From positions 23,285 through 87,284 of the forward strand of contig JAZNCN010000001.1 in the NCBI GenBank assembly GCA_045587545.1: a stretch of 64,000 nt of DNA, read 5' to 3'. Origin of the DNA: Caccoplasma_A sp045587545. GTDB lineage: Bacteria; Bacteroidota; Bacteroidia; Bacteroidales; G3-4614. Made by a program: the position numbers and the translations under genes. The notes below the pieces were generated by a model. That model was given only the letters and a program-made list of their open reading frames with translations. It had not been told where the DNA came from and made no database searches. Positions 36,759 to 46,762 of this stretch are shown piece by piece (the first letter of the stretch is position 1; the number at the start of each line of letters is the position of its first letter).

Positions 36759-37682
36759 TCAATCCTTACTAATTTTACCCTCTTTTTTCATTTTTTTTAT
36801 AATTGCATCTAATACTCCGTTAATAAACGTTGCGCTTTTTTCTGATGCGTATGATTTTGCAAGTTCAATATACTCACTCAAAGTTACATTTATTGGTATT
36901 GAGGGGAACATGCGTGCCTCTGTTATAGCCATACACATTATTACAAAATCCATATTTGCGATACGGTCAGCTTCCCAATTCTTTGCAGCTGCTGATATGT
37001 ACTTGACATTTGCATCAAAATCAAGAATTGTATGACTTAATAATTTACCGGGAAAATCTGAATCCTCTCCTGCATCAAAAGAGTCAATCAAAGGCATATT
37101 TTCATCGCTCTCCTGAGTAAATGTTTTTATTGTTTTTAATACGAATGTTGCTATTATATCTATATCGTTATTCCAATAAAGAGACTCTCCCTCCAATGCT
37201 TCATCTATATCCTGATTATCAGCCCACTCCTTAACCATTCTTTTCCAGAATGTCTTATCTGCTTCATAAGAATCTTCCTGCTCTAAATATCCGGCATATG
37301 CTTCTCCTTCAAGAATTGAATCAAGCATTGATTTTATCAAACGCGGTGTCAAAACGGCATTAACATCGGGATTTTTGTGCAAATATTCATTTAATTGGAT
37401 ATTTTCTGAAAGTTGTTGAGCCAATCTGTTGTTTGCCAACTTCCAATTTATATCCTTATCAGAAACAGGATTTATATATCTGTTACGCAATCTGTCAATT
37501 CTCTCTTGTTGCTCTTGTGTTAATTTTACAATTAACTGTAATAGCAAAATATACAAATCATATGTTTTTTGCATACTGTGAGAATACTCCATTTCTGATT
37601 GAGTAATAGATTTATCTCTATCAATAAAGGCTGAAAATACTATTTGAAGTATTTTGTTTCGTATTAGAACTCGATTTGTCAT
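36759..37682 (-). CDS. nusB: Transcription antitermination factor NusB (long Bacteroidetes form)
   Basis: A 307-aa protein, about twice the length of E. coli NusB. The N-terminal half is helical (TNRVLIRNKILQIVFSAF ... SMQKTYDLYILLLQLIVKLT), as in Bacteroidetes homologues, and the conserved core is C-terminal (ANMDFVIMCMAITEARMFPS, TLSEYIELAKSYASEKSATFINGVLDAI). NusB binds BoxA RNA with NusE to stop premature termination in rRNA operons. First gene of the nusB-yajC-ybbR-coaE-DUF5606 unit. Confidence 0.92.
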   Translation of the reverse strand: MTNRVLIRNKILQIVFSAFIDRDKSITQSEMEYSHSMQKTYDLYILLLQLIVKLTQEQQERIDRLRNRYINPVSDKDINWKLANNRLAQQLSENIQLNEYLHKNPDVNAVLTPRLIKSMLDSILEGEAYAGYLEQEDSYEADKTFWKRMVKEWADNQDIDEALEGESLYWNNDIDIIATFVLKTIKTFTQESDENMPLIDSFDAGEDSDFPGKLLSHTILDFDANVKYISAAAKNWEADRIANMDFVIMCMAITEARMFPSIPINVTLSEYIELAKSYASEKSATFINGVLDAIIKKMKKEGKISKD

Positions 37683-37914
37683 ATTAAATCATATAAATTT
37701 TATACTCCTTTCTCCAAAGGGCATGCAAAGATAACTATTTTTTAGTAAATACATAACTTATTATATCGTTATTGCCACTATTCCTATTATAAATTGCTCA
37801 TTATTTTTACTAATACTACCATTTATATGATATATACCTGAGTCAATTATTAATAAATGTTAATTAATAAAATTAAATATAACTTTTGTATATAATTAAA
37901 AAATATTCTTTATT

Positions 37915-37922
37915 ATATTTGC
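37915..37922 (+). promoter_or_regulatory. Putative promoter -7 element for the PUR-family gene
   Basis: TATATTTG (TAnnTTTG) lies 27 bases before the start. The nearest TTTG upstream is 25 bases away, longer than usual. Confidence 0.45.
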
Positions 37923-37949
37923 ATTATAACAATCATTAAGTAAAATGCC

Positions 37950-38222
37950 ATGAATAGTAATATTAATTCAGAAGAGGTTGGCTTTGAAAAGGAAATTATT
38001 TTTTCTAAAAACATTAAAGCAGGGAGTAGAGTCTATTATATAGACGTTAAAAAGAGTAGAAAAGATGATATGTATATAACAATTACTGAGAGTAAACGAA
38101 TATCATCTAAGGAAGAAGAAGTCCCCCGATATGAAAAGCACAAGCTCTTCTTATACAAAGAAGATTTTACAAAATTCAAAGATGGCTTAATTGAAGCTAT
38201 TGAATTTATATCAAATGAATAA
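37950..38222 (+). CDS. PUR-family (DUF3276) nucleic-acid-binding protein
   Basis: A 90-aa protein matching the DUF3276/PUR family: EIIFSKNIKAGSRVYYIDVKKSRKDDMYITITESKRI, then EKHKLFLYKEDFTKFKDGLIEAIEFI. It has the beta-beta-beta-beta-alpha PUR-repeat pattern. Relatives such as Borrelia BpuR bind single-stranded DNA and RNA. It is monocistronic, divergent from nusB and convergent with uvrA. Confidence 0.85.
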   Translation: MNSNINSEEVGFEKEIIFSKNIKAGSRVYYIDVKKSRKDDMYITITESKRISSKEEEVPRYEKHKLFLYKEDFTKFKDGLIEAIEFISNE

Positions 38223-38273
38223 ATTTAACCTTTTCATTTAAATATAACAATACACAAGTATTTGAAAGTTGAA

Positions 38274-41090
38274 TTATAACTCTTCTTTCAAATACGTTGT
38301 TGTATGTGTTGTATATTTCTTACATAAATCTTTTGGTGTTCCACAACAGAGAATATTTCCTCCTCCCACTCCTCCTTCGGGCCCCATATCTATAATATGA
38401 TCTGCCGATTTTATAATATCAAGATTGTGTTCTATTACAAGTATTGTATTTCCTTTATCAGCTAATTTATTCAATACATTTAGCAGAACCCTGATATCTT
38501 CAAAGTGCAAACCTGTTGTCGGTTCGTCAAGAAGATAGAGAGTGTTTCCGGTATCTCTTTTTGCCAATTCAAAAGCTAACTTAACACGCTGACTTTCTCC
38601 TCCCGAAAGGGTCGTTGACGGTTGTCCCAATTTTATATATCCTAAGCCTACATCTTGTAGTACTTTTATTTTATTTAAAATTACAGGTACATTTTCAAAA
38701 AACTCAACCGCTCTGTTAATTGTCATATCCAATACATCTGCGATAGATTTACCTTTATATCTTACCTCCAAGGTCTCTCGGTTATACCTTTTACCATGAC
38801 AAACATCGCAAGGAACCATCACATCAGGCAAGAAGTTCATTTCAATATTTTTATAGCCATTACCACTACATGATTCACATCTTCCTCCAGATATATTAAA
38901 AGAGAAACGCCCCGATTTATATCCTCTGATTTTAGACTCAGGCAACTCGGTAAACAAATTTCTAATATCAGAGAATACTCCTGTATATGTTGCCGGATTT
39001 GAGCGTGGCGAACGTCCTAATGGAGATTGGTCAACCGTTACAAGCTTATCAATATTCTCCAAACCTTCAATTGATGAATATGGCAACGGTTTTTTTAATG
39101 AGCGATAAAACATTGAACTTATTATAGGTTGCAATGTCCCATTTATCAATGACGATTTACCGCTTCCTGATACTCCTGTTACACATATAAATTTGCCTAA
39201 GGGCAATTCCAAATCAACATTTTTCAGGTTGTTACCGCAAGCACCTTTTAGTATTATGCTTTTTCCATTACCCTTACGATACTCTTTGGGGAGTTCTATC
39301 AAACGTGTCCCATTCAAAAATTCAGATGTAACGGTTTTTGATTGTAACATCTCTTGGGGAGTTCCTGCAAATACCACATCTCCACCCTTTCGTCCTGCTC
39401 CGGGTCCCAAATCTATAATATAATCGGCAGCGAGCATCATCTCTTTATCATGCTCAACAACTATTACCGTATTGCCAATATCCCTAAGACGCTTTAAGGA
39501 GTTTATCAACTTAACGTTATCTCTTTGATGTAAACCTATACTTGGTTCGTCTAATATATATAGTACATTTACAAGGCGTGTTCCTATTTGGGTTGCCAAT
39601 CTTATTCGCTGACTCTCTCCACCCGACAACGATACAGATGTTCTGTTAAGGCTCAAATATTCCAAACCAACATCAATCAAAAACTTTAAACGGGTCTTAA
39701 TCTCTTTTATAATTTCCTGAGCTATAGCCTTTTGCTTTTCAGAAAGGAATTTATCGCTATCTGCAAACCACTCATATAGTGTTTTTATATCCATAGAGGC
39801 TAATTCTGCTATATTTTTACCATCTATACGATAATGTAGCGACTCTTTGTTTAGCCTCATTCCATGACATTCATCACACGGGATAACTGAAACAAACTGA
39901 CCTGCCCACTTTTGAGATTGAGATGATGCATCTGATGAGTTTTGCATCTCAATATACTTTATTAAGCCTTCATATGGCATAAAAAAGTTTGATGATGAGC
40001 CCAACACATGGTCTTTTATTGTCAACCTCTCGTTAGTTCCATTCAGTATTTCGTCCAATGCCTCCTCGGGAACATCTTTTATGGGTGTTTTTATTGTTAC
40101 TCCGTATTTATCACATATTGCCTCAATTTGCCAAAATACAAGGGTATTTTTATATTTTCCCAAAGGCAGAATTCCTCCTTGATATATTGACAATGTGTTG
40201 TCGGGTATAATCTTATCTTTATCTATTATATTTATATATCCTAATCCTTTACAGCGAGGACATGCTCCATTTGGTGAATTGAAAGAAAAGTTATGAGGGG
40301 CTGGCTCTGAATATGAAAGCCCTGTCTTGGGGTCCATTAACATTCGACTGTAGTGTCTGACTTCGTTACTATCCATATCCAAAATCATAACTAACCCCTC
40401 GCCTCTTCTCATAGCATTTCGCAAACTGTCTTTAAGACGACGTTCATCATTTGATGATACTTTAAGTTTGTCAACTACTAACTCAACACTATGATTTTTA
40501 TATCTGTCAAGTTTCATTCCGGGAAGAATTTCTCTAATCTCCCCATCAACTCTTACATATAAGTATCCTTTTTTACGGACTTGTTCAAATAACTCCTTAT
40601 AATGACCTTTTCTGTTTCTGACCAAAGGAGCCAATATGTTTATTTTTTTACCCTCATATTTTTCAATAACAAGTGAGAGTATCTGCTCTTCGCCATACTT
40701 TACCATTTTTTCTCCTGACAGATAAGAGTATGCCTCGCCTGCCCTTGCATATAAAAGGCGCAAAAAATCATATACCTCAGTTGTTGTTCCTACTGTAGAA
40801 CGTGGATTTTTATTGGTGGTCTTTTGTTCTATGGCTATAACCGGTGACAGACCTGTTATCTTATCGACATCAGGGCGCTCTAAGGTCCCTAAAAAATTTC
40901 GGGCATACGAAGAGAAAGTTTCGATATATCGTCTTTGTCCTTCAGCAAATATAGTATCAAATGCCAGCGACGACTTGCCACTACCACTTAAACCTGTAAT
41001 AACAGTTAAACTATTGCGAGGTATTTCTACATCAATGTTTTTTAAATTATTAGCCCTCGCCCCTATTACCTCTATATTACCTTTTGCCAT
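38274..41090 (-). CDS. uvrA: Excinuclease ABC subunit UvrA
   Basis: A 938-aa damage-recognition ATPase of nucleotide excision repair. Two ABC modules carry Walker A GLSGSGKSSLAFDTIF (about 32-47) and GVSGSGKSSLINGTL (about 637-651), with signatures LSGGESQRIRLATQ and LSGGESQRVKLAFE and Walker B LYILDEPSIGLH and LYLLDEPTTGLH. Zinc modules are visible as CPRCKGLGY, CDECHGMRL and CESCSGNG with CDVCHGKRY. The length is standard. The lytic transglycosylase gene lies 9 bases upstream in the same direction. Confidence 0.98.
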   Translation of the reverse strand: MAKGNIEVIGARANNLKNIDVEIPRNSLTVITGLSGSGKSSLAFDTIFAEGQRRYIETFSSYARNFLGTLERPDVDKITGLSPVIAIEQKTTNKNPRSTVGTTTEVYDFLRLLYARAGEAYSYLSGEKMVKYGEEQILSLVIEKYEGKKINILAPLVRNRKGHYKELFEQVRKKGYLYVRVDGEIREILPGMKLDRYKNHSVELVVDKLKVSSNDERRLKDSLRNAMRRGEGLVMILDMDSNEVRHYSRMLMDPKTGLSYSEPAPHNFSFNSPNGACPRCKGLGYINIIDKDKIIPDNTLSIYQGGILPLGKYKNTLVFWQIEAICDKYGVTIKTPIKDVPEEALDEILNGTNERLTIKDHVLGSSSNFFMPYEGLIKYIEMQNSSDASSQSQKWAGQFVSVIPCDECHGMRLNKESLHYRIDGKNIAELASMDIKTLYEWFADSDKFLSEKQKAIAQEIIKEIKTRLKFLIDVGLEYLSLNRTSVSLSGGESQRIRLATQIGTRLVNVLYILDEPSIGLHQRDNVKLINSLKRLRDIGNTVIVVEHDKEMMLAADYIIDLGPGAGRKGGDVVFAGTPQEMLQSKTVTSEFLNGTRLIELPKEYRKGNGKSIILKGACGNNLKNVDLELPLGKFICVTGVSGSGKSSLINGTLQPIISSMFYRSLKKPLPYSSIEGLENIDKLVTVDQSPLGRSPRSNPATYTGVFSDIRNLFTELPESKIRGYKSGRFSFNISGGRCESCSGNGYKNIEMNFLPDVMVPCDVCHGKRYNRETLEVRYKGKSIADVLDMTINRAVEFFENVPVILNKIKVLQDVGLGYIKLGQPSTTLSGGESQRVKLAFELAKRDTGNTLYLLDEPTTGLHFEDIRVLLNVLNKLADKGNTILVIEHNLDIIKSADHIIDMGPEGGVGGGNILCCGTPKDLCKKYTTHTTTYLKEEL

Positions 41091-41099
41091 AATTACAAA

Positions 41100-42035
41100 T
41101 CAATCTATAACCCACCTTTTATCAAACACATATAGCCCGTTTGAACTATAATACAAATCATCTATAACAGGCACTAACAATATATATGAATTCCCCTCAC
41201 GCACATGAAGTTTAGATGATTTCAACCACATATTAAACTCCTTTAATTGAGAATATGTTATTCCGTGGCTTTGTGCAAATTTTGATAAATCAAGTATATC
41301 TTCTGAAACTTCTACTTCTTTAAATCTTATTTGAGGATATAATTGCGATGAGCGTATGGCAAAACCATATTTAACAGGATTCTCCATAATTGTTTTTATC
41401 GCCATCAGCCTGAATATGTATCGCGATGTCTCCTCGTTTAACCACAAATCAAAGGCGTGATTTTGATTTTGTTGTAACAGCTCTTTGGAAATTCTATTAC
41501 AACCGGCATTATATGATGCTGCCGCGGTTATCCAACTTCCGTATTTATCATAGGCTGATTTTAGATATTTACATGCTGCTCTTGTTGATTTTATAATATT
41601 ATATCTCTCATCAACATTATCATTAACCTCTAATCCCAATTCTTTTGCTGTTGATGATAAAAGTTGCCACAATCCTGCTGCTTTAGACGGAGAAAAAGCT
41701 CTTACATTTAAAGAACTCTCAATAACTGCCAAATAGACAAAATCTTCAGGTAAACCCATCTCCTCAATTATTGGTTTAATTATAGGAAAATATCTGTTTG
41801 CCCTTTTGATAACTAAAAGTGTATTTGTATGCCCATAACAGAACGATATTATCTCTCTATCCAATCGCTCACGCATATCAAATCGGTTGAGCGACACCTC
41901 TTCTCCTCCCCACTCCAATGAATAAGGTGTTAATGGAGCTGATGACACAACAGGCTGATACTCATTTATATTTTGCGAATAAGAATAATTGCTTATAAAT
42001 AAAGTTATTAGAATAATTACTATATGATATCTCAT
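41100..42035 (-). CDS. Membrane-bound lytic transglycosylase (MltD-like)
   Basis: A 311-aa exported muramidase. A signal peptide (MRYHIVIILITLFISNYSYSQ) is followed by an SLT domain. The catalytic Glu is in LAVIESSLNVRAFSPSKAAGLWQLLSSTAKELGL, and later motifs are DERYNIIKSTRAACKYL and ITAAASYNAGCNRISKEL. It cleaves the MurNAc-GlcNAc bond to form 1,6-anhydro products in the periplasm. No LysM domain is seen at the C-terminus, unlike MltD of E. coli. Seven bases separate it from the upstream CHU_C-domain gene. Confidence 0.9.
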   Translation of the reverse strand: MRYHIVIILITLFISNYSYSQNINEYQPVVSSAPLTPYSLEWGGEEVSLNRFDMRERLDREIISFCYGHTNTLLVIKRANRYFPIIKPIIEEMGLPEDFVYLAVIESSLNVRAFSPSKAAGLWQLLSSTAKELGLEVNDNVDERYNIIKSTRAACKYLKSAYDKYGSWITAAASYNAGCNRISKELLQQNQNHAFDLWLNEETSRYIFRLMAIKTIMENPVKYGFAIRSSQLYPQIRFKEVEVSEDILDLSKFAQSHGITYSQLKEFNMWLKSSKLHVREGNSYILLVPVIDDLYYSSNGLYVFDKRWVID

Positions 42036-42042
42036 TATTTTA

Positions 42043-43356
42043 CTACTTAGCTCTCAATATGTTTATATGACCTTTTAATTCATACTCTTGTCCGTCAGAA
42101 CCTTTAGCTTGAATTACATAAAAATAGACTCCGGGAGGTACGAGTTTTCCTTTATAATTTCCGTCCCAACCTGCTGAGGGATCATCAAAGCTAAACATTT
42201 TTATTCCCCAACGGTCAAAAATAGAACATTTAAATTCTACTATTGATTTATATGCAACTCGCCACTCATCGTTTACACCAGGCGATGTGCCGGGAGAAAA
42301 AGCGTTAGGGACATCAATAAAAGACTCACTAACTGATATTGTATATGTTATATTTTTGCTACATGTAGCATTTTCGGCATGCAAACGAACATATACTGTT
42401 CCGGCTTCTTTAAAAGTATAATTCAAAGTTTGATCTAAATATGTTGCATAAACAACAGGGTTTTCATCGTCAGGACCTTTGTCGCTCTTAAAGAATTGCC
42501 AACAGAAATAGTTATCCTCATTAACATATGCCTCAAAAACCATGTTTACTGGGGCTGAGCCTCCATATGAGCCATCTTCAGTATCGACCTCAATCTCATT
42601 TTCTGCCTCTCTCTCTAATTGAGTAACTACCCCCTTTAAAAATATTGCTTGCGGAACAAACTCCTCTGTTGTGGTTATCTCCTTTACTGTTTCGCCCCAA
42701 CAGGTTGGTATATCATCGACAAGAGTGATATATGTTTTCTCATATGGAGAGTCAATAACCAATTTATCATCTATTGATGGTTTTATATTTTCTTGCGACA
42801 CCTCTACTGAGGTTTCAAGTGTTTCATCTTCATCATTCCATACCCAAGTATTATATTTTACATTACGAGGGAATGCTTCCATTGCTCCATATATGTTATA
42901 ATATGGTATTGTTATTCCATCTCCTATCAGTCTGGCAGAGTTACACATATTTGTGTAGGAATAATCTATTTCAAGATTTGTTGTCTGAACGTATCCTGAA
43001 ACCCAAAAATTATAGCTTACCCCGTCTTGTTCAATTACATAGCCACAATCTTTTTTGCCTCCTGAAAAAGTTAAAATTCCTCCTTGTTGTACTGCTGTTG
43101 TTATTAACTCCTTTTGAAATACACCTGAAGTTGAAAAACTATATAAATTCATAGGTTCGGTACTATTTGAAACAAACCTGAAAGAGACAGGGATATCACG
43201 CTGAACAACATAACAGCCTAAATTTAATCCAGAAGAAAAATTTGGAACATATCTATATGATTTTCCTCCGTTTACCAACAACTCCGGCATCTCTGACTGC
43301 GAAAAAGAGTTTACAGCAAACAATAATATTATAAGTGATAATATAAATTTCTTCAT
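42043..43356 (-). CDS. Secreted protein with C-terminal CHU_C / type B gliding-type sorting domain
   Basis: A 437-aa protein. A signal peptide (MKKFILSLIILLFAVNSFS) is followed by beta-rich immunoglobulin/PKD-like domains (about 200-350). The last 80 residues start VPNAFSPGTSPGVNDEWRV and contain KCSIFDRWGIKMFSFDDPSAGWDGNYKGKLVPPGVYFYVIQAKG, the CHU_C/T9SS type B signature used for export and surface retention. The ATG at 43356 is preferred over 43380 because it starts the signal peptide. The role of the central domains is unknown. Confidence 0.87.
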   Translation of the reverse strand: MKKFILSLIILLFAVNSFSQSEMPELLVNGGKSYRYVPNFSSGLNLGCYVVQRDIPVSFRFVSNSTEPMNLYSFSTSGVFQKELITTAVQQGGILTFSGGKKDCGYVIEQDGVSYNFWVSGYVQTTNLEIDYSYTNMCNSARLIGDGITIPYYNIYGAMEAFPRNVKYNTWVWNDEDETLETSVEVSQENIKPSIDDKLVIDSPYEKTYITLVDDIPTCWGETVKEITTTEEFVPQAIFLKGVVTQLEREAENEIEVDTEDGSYGGSAPVNMVFEAYVNEDNYFCWQFFKSDKGPDDENPVVYATYLDQTLNYTFKEAGTVYVRLHAENATCSKNITYTISVSESFIDVPNAFSPGTSPGVNDEWRVAYKSIVEFKCSIFDRWGIKMFSFDDPSAGWDGNYKGKLVPPGVYFYVIQAKGSDGQEYELKGHINILRAK

Positions 43357-43489
43357 TTTACATAAAATATTAATTTTCAAAGATACAATTTTTATAGCAA
43401 TATTCTTTATTTTTATTTCTCTTTAAAGTTAAATTTATTATAAGAGTTTATCTTTATATTAAACGTATTAACGAATAAATTATTACGAG

Positions 43490-43520
43490 TTGCAACAATA
43501 AGGTTTTTTTCATAACTTCG
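43490..43520 (+). promoter_or_regulatory. Putative promoter for the LysM-PorT gene pair
   Basis: TTG at 43490-43492, a 20-base spacer and TAACTTCG at 43513-43520, one mismatch from TAnnTTTG. The ATG follows 30 bases later. Confidence 0.45.
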
Positions 43521-43550
43521 CAGATTGTAAATTGTGAAAATTATTTTCAT

Positions 43551-45440
43551 ATGAAATTATCAAAAAAATTATTTGCTTTAATCATAGCAATCATACTCAT
43601 AAGTATTGAAAATATATCTGTAATTACAGCTCAAGATTATAAAAAAACTGTAATTAACGGAACTGAATGTTATATATACTATGTGGTTCAAGGTGAAGGA
43701 TTTTATAGCATCGGAAAAAAATTTGGAGTAACACGCGATGAAGTTGTAAAATTTAACCCTTCTGCCAATAAAGGTTTAAACAGAGGTCAAAAATTATTTA
43801 TTCCTATTAAAGGACAAAATACTTTAAGTGCCAACAAGAGGGAGAGCATCAAAACAAATCAGCCTTTAATTCATATTGTAAAACACGGAGAAAGCCTCTT
43901 CTCTATCTCAAAATTATATAACACTACTATAAACAACATCAAAGAGTTAAATTCGTTAAATTCTAATTCAATAGGAGTTGGGCAAACTCTAATTGTTGGT
44001 TCTAAAGAGGATACAAAAGAAGAGACAGCAAACAACATTTCTGTTGCTGACAATAATATAACCGAACCTAAAGAGGATAATGTTATTGACAATAATAAAG
44101 TTATAATAGATGGCGTAACATATAACACCGAGAAATATATTGTAAAAAGAAAAGAGACCCTATATAGTATTTCTCAAAAATTCAATACAACCGTTGATGC
44201 GATTCTTGCATGTAACCCCGGTATAAAGAGCCTATCAAAAGACGATATATTAAGAATTCCCATGACTAAGGAAGTTTTAGATATTGTTGATGAGTACAGC
44301 GCAGAAAATAAGCAGGTTATACTAAACGACAATAATAGTTCGGTAGATCTTACAACAAACGCAAAAAGTAACATTAACATCGCAGTAATATTACCTTTTA
44401 AAATTAAAAGCCCAAATAATCAGTCAATAATATACTCTGATTATTACAAAGGTATATTGCTATCATTGGATAGTCTTAAAAACGAAGGATTAAACGCAAA
44501 TGTATATACTTTTGATACAAATGGCGAGGTTGAGACTCTTAATAATATTTTAAAACGCCCTGAGATGAAAAATATAGATATAATCTTTGGTTCGGACAAA
44601 AACGAAGAGATATCTATATTGGGTAATTTTGCAAAACAAAACAAAACTTATTTAGTAAACTCTTTCTCGGTAAAAAACAGAGAATTTGAGAATAATAAAT
44701 ATATAATTCAAGGACACATACCAAGTTCTTTTTTCTTTTCGGCAACAAGTAATAACCTTATAAAATTGACAATTGACAAAGAGGTTGTATTTTTAATTGA
44801 TAATAACGAGCCTAATGACAAACAAGAGTTTGTTGATGCTGTAGCAACCGGTATTAAATTAAGTGGTAGAGAGTATAAAAAGTTCTCATTTAATGAAGTT
44901 GCCGATTTTGAAATTCTATTGGAAGCACTTACTGAAGACAAAGACATTATCTTCATTGCATCATCATCAAGCCGTAGTGGTGTTGCAAAATCGGCTGCCA
45001 TTGCTTCGCGCATTAAAGAGAGCAAACCAAATATTGCCGTATCTCTCTTCGGCTATCCCGAATGGCAAACATACATCAAAGATTATTTAGATACATTTCA
45101 TTCATTAAACACAACTATTTTTACAAGATTTTATACCGAACCCGTAAAATCAAATTGGAAAGATTTCAATAGAGATTTCAATTACTGGTTTGGCGACGAA
45201 AAGAGTTCAATGATTCCTGCCCCTCATATTTTAGGCTTTGACACAGGAATATATTTAATTGGAGGCATGCTTCGTCATGGCACAAATTTTGAGCAATATT
45301 TAGAGACCATATCTTCTCAAAGTTTACAAACAGATTTTTCATTTGAAAGATTTTCAGATGAGAGTGGATTCGTAAACAAAAACCTGTATTTTGTAACATT
45401 TACACCTGAATATAAAGTAGTTAAAGAGAAAATTAAGTAA
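43551..45440 (+). CDS. Triple-LysM protein with periplasmic-binding-type domain
   Basis: A 629-aa exported protein. A signal sequence covers residues 1-28. Three LysM domains follow: about 41-86 (YYVVQGEGFYSIGKKFGVT), 105-150 (HIVKHGESLFSISKLYN) and 193-238 (YIVKRKETLYSISQKFN). From about 265 a type I periplasmic-binding fold begins (NINIAVILPFKIKSPNNQSIIYSDYYKGILLSLDSL). LysM binds peptidoglycan; the second domain resembles leucine/amino-acid-binding proteins, but no transporter is adjacent, so sensing or scaffolding is as likely. Its stop overlaps the start of the barrel gene by one base. Confidence 0.85.
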   Translation: MKLSKKLFALIIAIILISIENISVITAQDYKKTVINGTECYIYYVVQGEGFYSIGKKFGVTRDEVVKFNPSANKGLNRGQKLFIPIKGQNTLSANKRESIKTNQPLIHIVKHGESLFSISKLYNTTINNIKELNSLNSNSIGVGQTLIVGSKEDTKEETANNISVADNNITEPKEDNVIDNNKVIIDGVTYNTEKYIVKRKETLYSISQKFNTTVDAILACNPGIKSLSKDDILRIPMTKEVLDIVDEYSAENKQVILNDNNSSVDLTTNAKSNINIAVILPFKIKSPNNQSIIYSDYYKGILLSLDSLKNEGLNANVYTFDTNGEVETLNNILKRPEMKNIDIIFGSDKNEEISILGNFAKQNKTYLVNSFSVKNREFENNKYIIQGHIPSSFFFSATSNNLIKLTIDKEVVFLIDNNEPNDKQEFVDAVATGIKLSGREYKKFSFNEVADFEILLEALTEDKDIIFIASSSSRSGVAKSAAIASRIKESKPNIAVSLFGYPEWQTYIKDYLDTFHSLNTTIFTRFYTEPVKSNWKDFNRDFNYWFGDEKSSMIPAPHILGFDTGIYLIGGMLRHGTNFEQYLETISSQSLQTDFSFERFSDESGFVNKNLYFVTFTPEYKVVKEKIK

Positions 45441-46132
45441 TGAAACGCATTTTAACCATTATAATTACACTTTTTATATGCCATAGCTATACTCATAGCC
45501 AAAAGAAAATAGATAAAGAACTTTGGTTTGGAGCTAAAGGTGGTGTAACTTTCTCAAACCTATCTATAGCACCAAATATAAACCAATCTATGGAGATGGG
45601 CATGTTGGGTGGTGCAACCATGCGTTATATTGAAGAGCGTTTTTTTGGAATCATTCTTGAACTAAATTATGCACAAAAGGGCTGGAAAGAGGATTTTAAA
45701 GATAGCGATCCTCAATATAAATATTCAAGAACATTAAATTATATTGAATTTCCTTTTTTAGCACACGTATATTTTGGCAAAAAAAGTTTCAGATTTTTTG
45801 TAAACCTTGGTCCTCAAATAGGAGTATGTATAGGAGAGAAAACTGAATCTAATTTTGATATTGAGAAACCGCAACTATTCAGTATTCCTCGAGAAACAAC
45901 TCATTTAAACAAGAGTATTGACAAACCTTTTGATTATGGCTTAACAGGTGGATTAGGGTGCGAGATAAGGATTAAAAACAGACACTCAATATTGGTTGAA
46001 GGACGATACTATTTTGGATTGGCAGATATATTCAACAATAAAAGTGATGATTATTTCTCAGTATCATCAAACCAATCGATACTTGTTGCCCTAACGTACC
46101 AATACAATATAAAAAATAAGAAAAAGAAATAA
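45440..46132 (+). CDS. PorT-family outer-membrane beta-barrel protein
   Basis: A 230-aa protein. A signal peptide (MKRILTIIITLFICHSYTHS) is followed by alternating amphipathic strands typical of an eight-stranded barrel: LWFGAKGGVTFSNLS, GMLGGATMRYIEERFFGIILELNYAQKGW, FRFFVNLGPQIGVCIG, YGLTGGLGCEI and a terminal LVALTYQYNI. PorT is a type IX secretion/gliding component in Porphyromonas gingivalis, but the family is broad and orthology is not shown. The one-base overlap with the LysM protein suggests an envelope complex. Confidence 0.8.
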   Translation: MKRILTIIITLFICHSYTHSQKKIDKELWFGAKGGVTFSNLSIAPNINQSMEMGMLGGATMRYIEERFFGIILELNYAQKGWKEDFKDSDPQYKYSRTLNYIEFPFLAHVYFGKKSFRFFVNLGPQIGVCIGEKTESNFDIEKPQLFSIPRETTHLNKSIDKPFDYGLTGGLGCEIRIKNRHSILVEGRYYFGLADIFNNKSDDYFSVSSNQSILVALTYQYNIKNKKKK

Positions 46133-46137
46133 AATTT

Positions 46138-46761
46138 TTATTTGTACGATATAAAAACAAGATAATCGCCACAAGCCTTTATCTCAAACGTATCTCCCTC
46201 GCAACAATTAAGTGTTCCCTGCCATAAAGATGTAAAATCATAAATAGGATATTTCAACCCTATTGATTCAAAGTGTGTAGCATTAAAATTGAAAATTGAT
46301 ACACGTTCTCCTTTATAAGACAAAAAGGAGTTATCACCATTACAAGGGATAAATACGCCATAATCAGTGAAACATTTAACTTCAACACCCATACGCATAT
46401 AATCAATCAGCAATGCTATATTGCCCAACGTATGGTCTTCGCGTTTACCTGTTGCCCCAACAATTGCAATACTCTTGCAACCTCGCTTAATAAGATAATT
46501 TACAGCTTTGGTTTGATCGTTGGTCTCTTGGTCTGAATCAACACATATTATATCTGCAAATTTTACTCTGTTTTCAGTACTTAAAGAGTCACCATCTCCA
46601 ATTATAATATTTGGAATAAAGCCCTTTGCAATATAGGTATCGGCACCGCCATCGCAACATACAACATACTCCGCATTACGTAATATTGATATCGGATATT
46701 GGTGCGACGGAAACTCTCCGTTGGCCAATATTACTGCATCAAATTTATCGGGTTTTATCAT
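46138..46761 (-). CDS. Thiamine pyrophosphokinase
   Basis: A 207-aa enzyme converting thiamine and ATP to thiamine diphosphate and AMP. Family motifs are ILANGEFP, VVCCDGGADTYIAKGFIPNIIIGDGDSLS (about 32-60), the Asp-rich DSDQETNDQTKAVNYL and GATGKREDHTLGNIALL. Length is normal. One base separates it from the PnuC-type transporter upstream, the arrangement expected for thiamine salvage. No TPP riboswitch was found ahead of the operon. Confidence 0.93.
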   Translation of the reverse strand: MIKPDKFDAVILANGEFPSHQYPISILRNAEYVVCCDGGADTYIAKGFIPNIIIGDGDSLSTENRVKFADIICVDSDQETNDQTKAVNYLIKRGCKSIAIVGATGKREDHTLGNIALLIDYMRMGVEVKCFTDYGVFIPCNGDNSFLSYKGERVSIFNFNATHFESIGLKYPIYDFTSLWQGTLNCCEGDTFEIKACGDYLVFISYK

Positions 46762-46762
46762 A

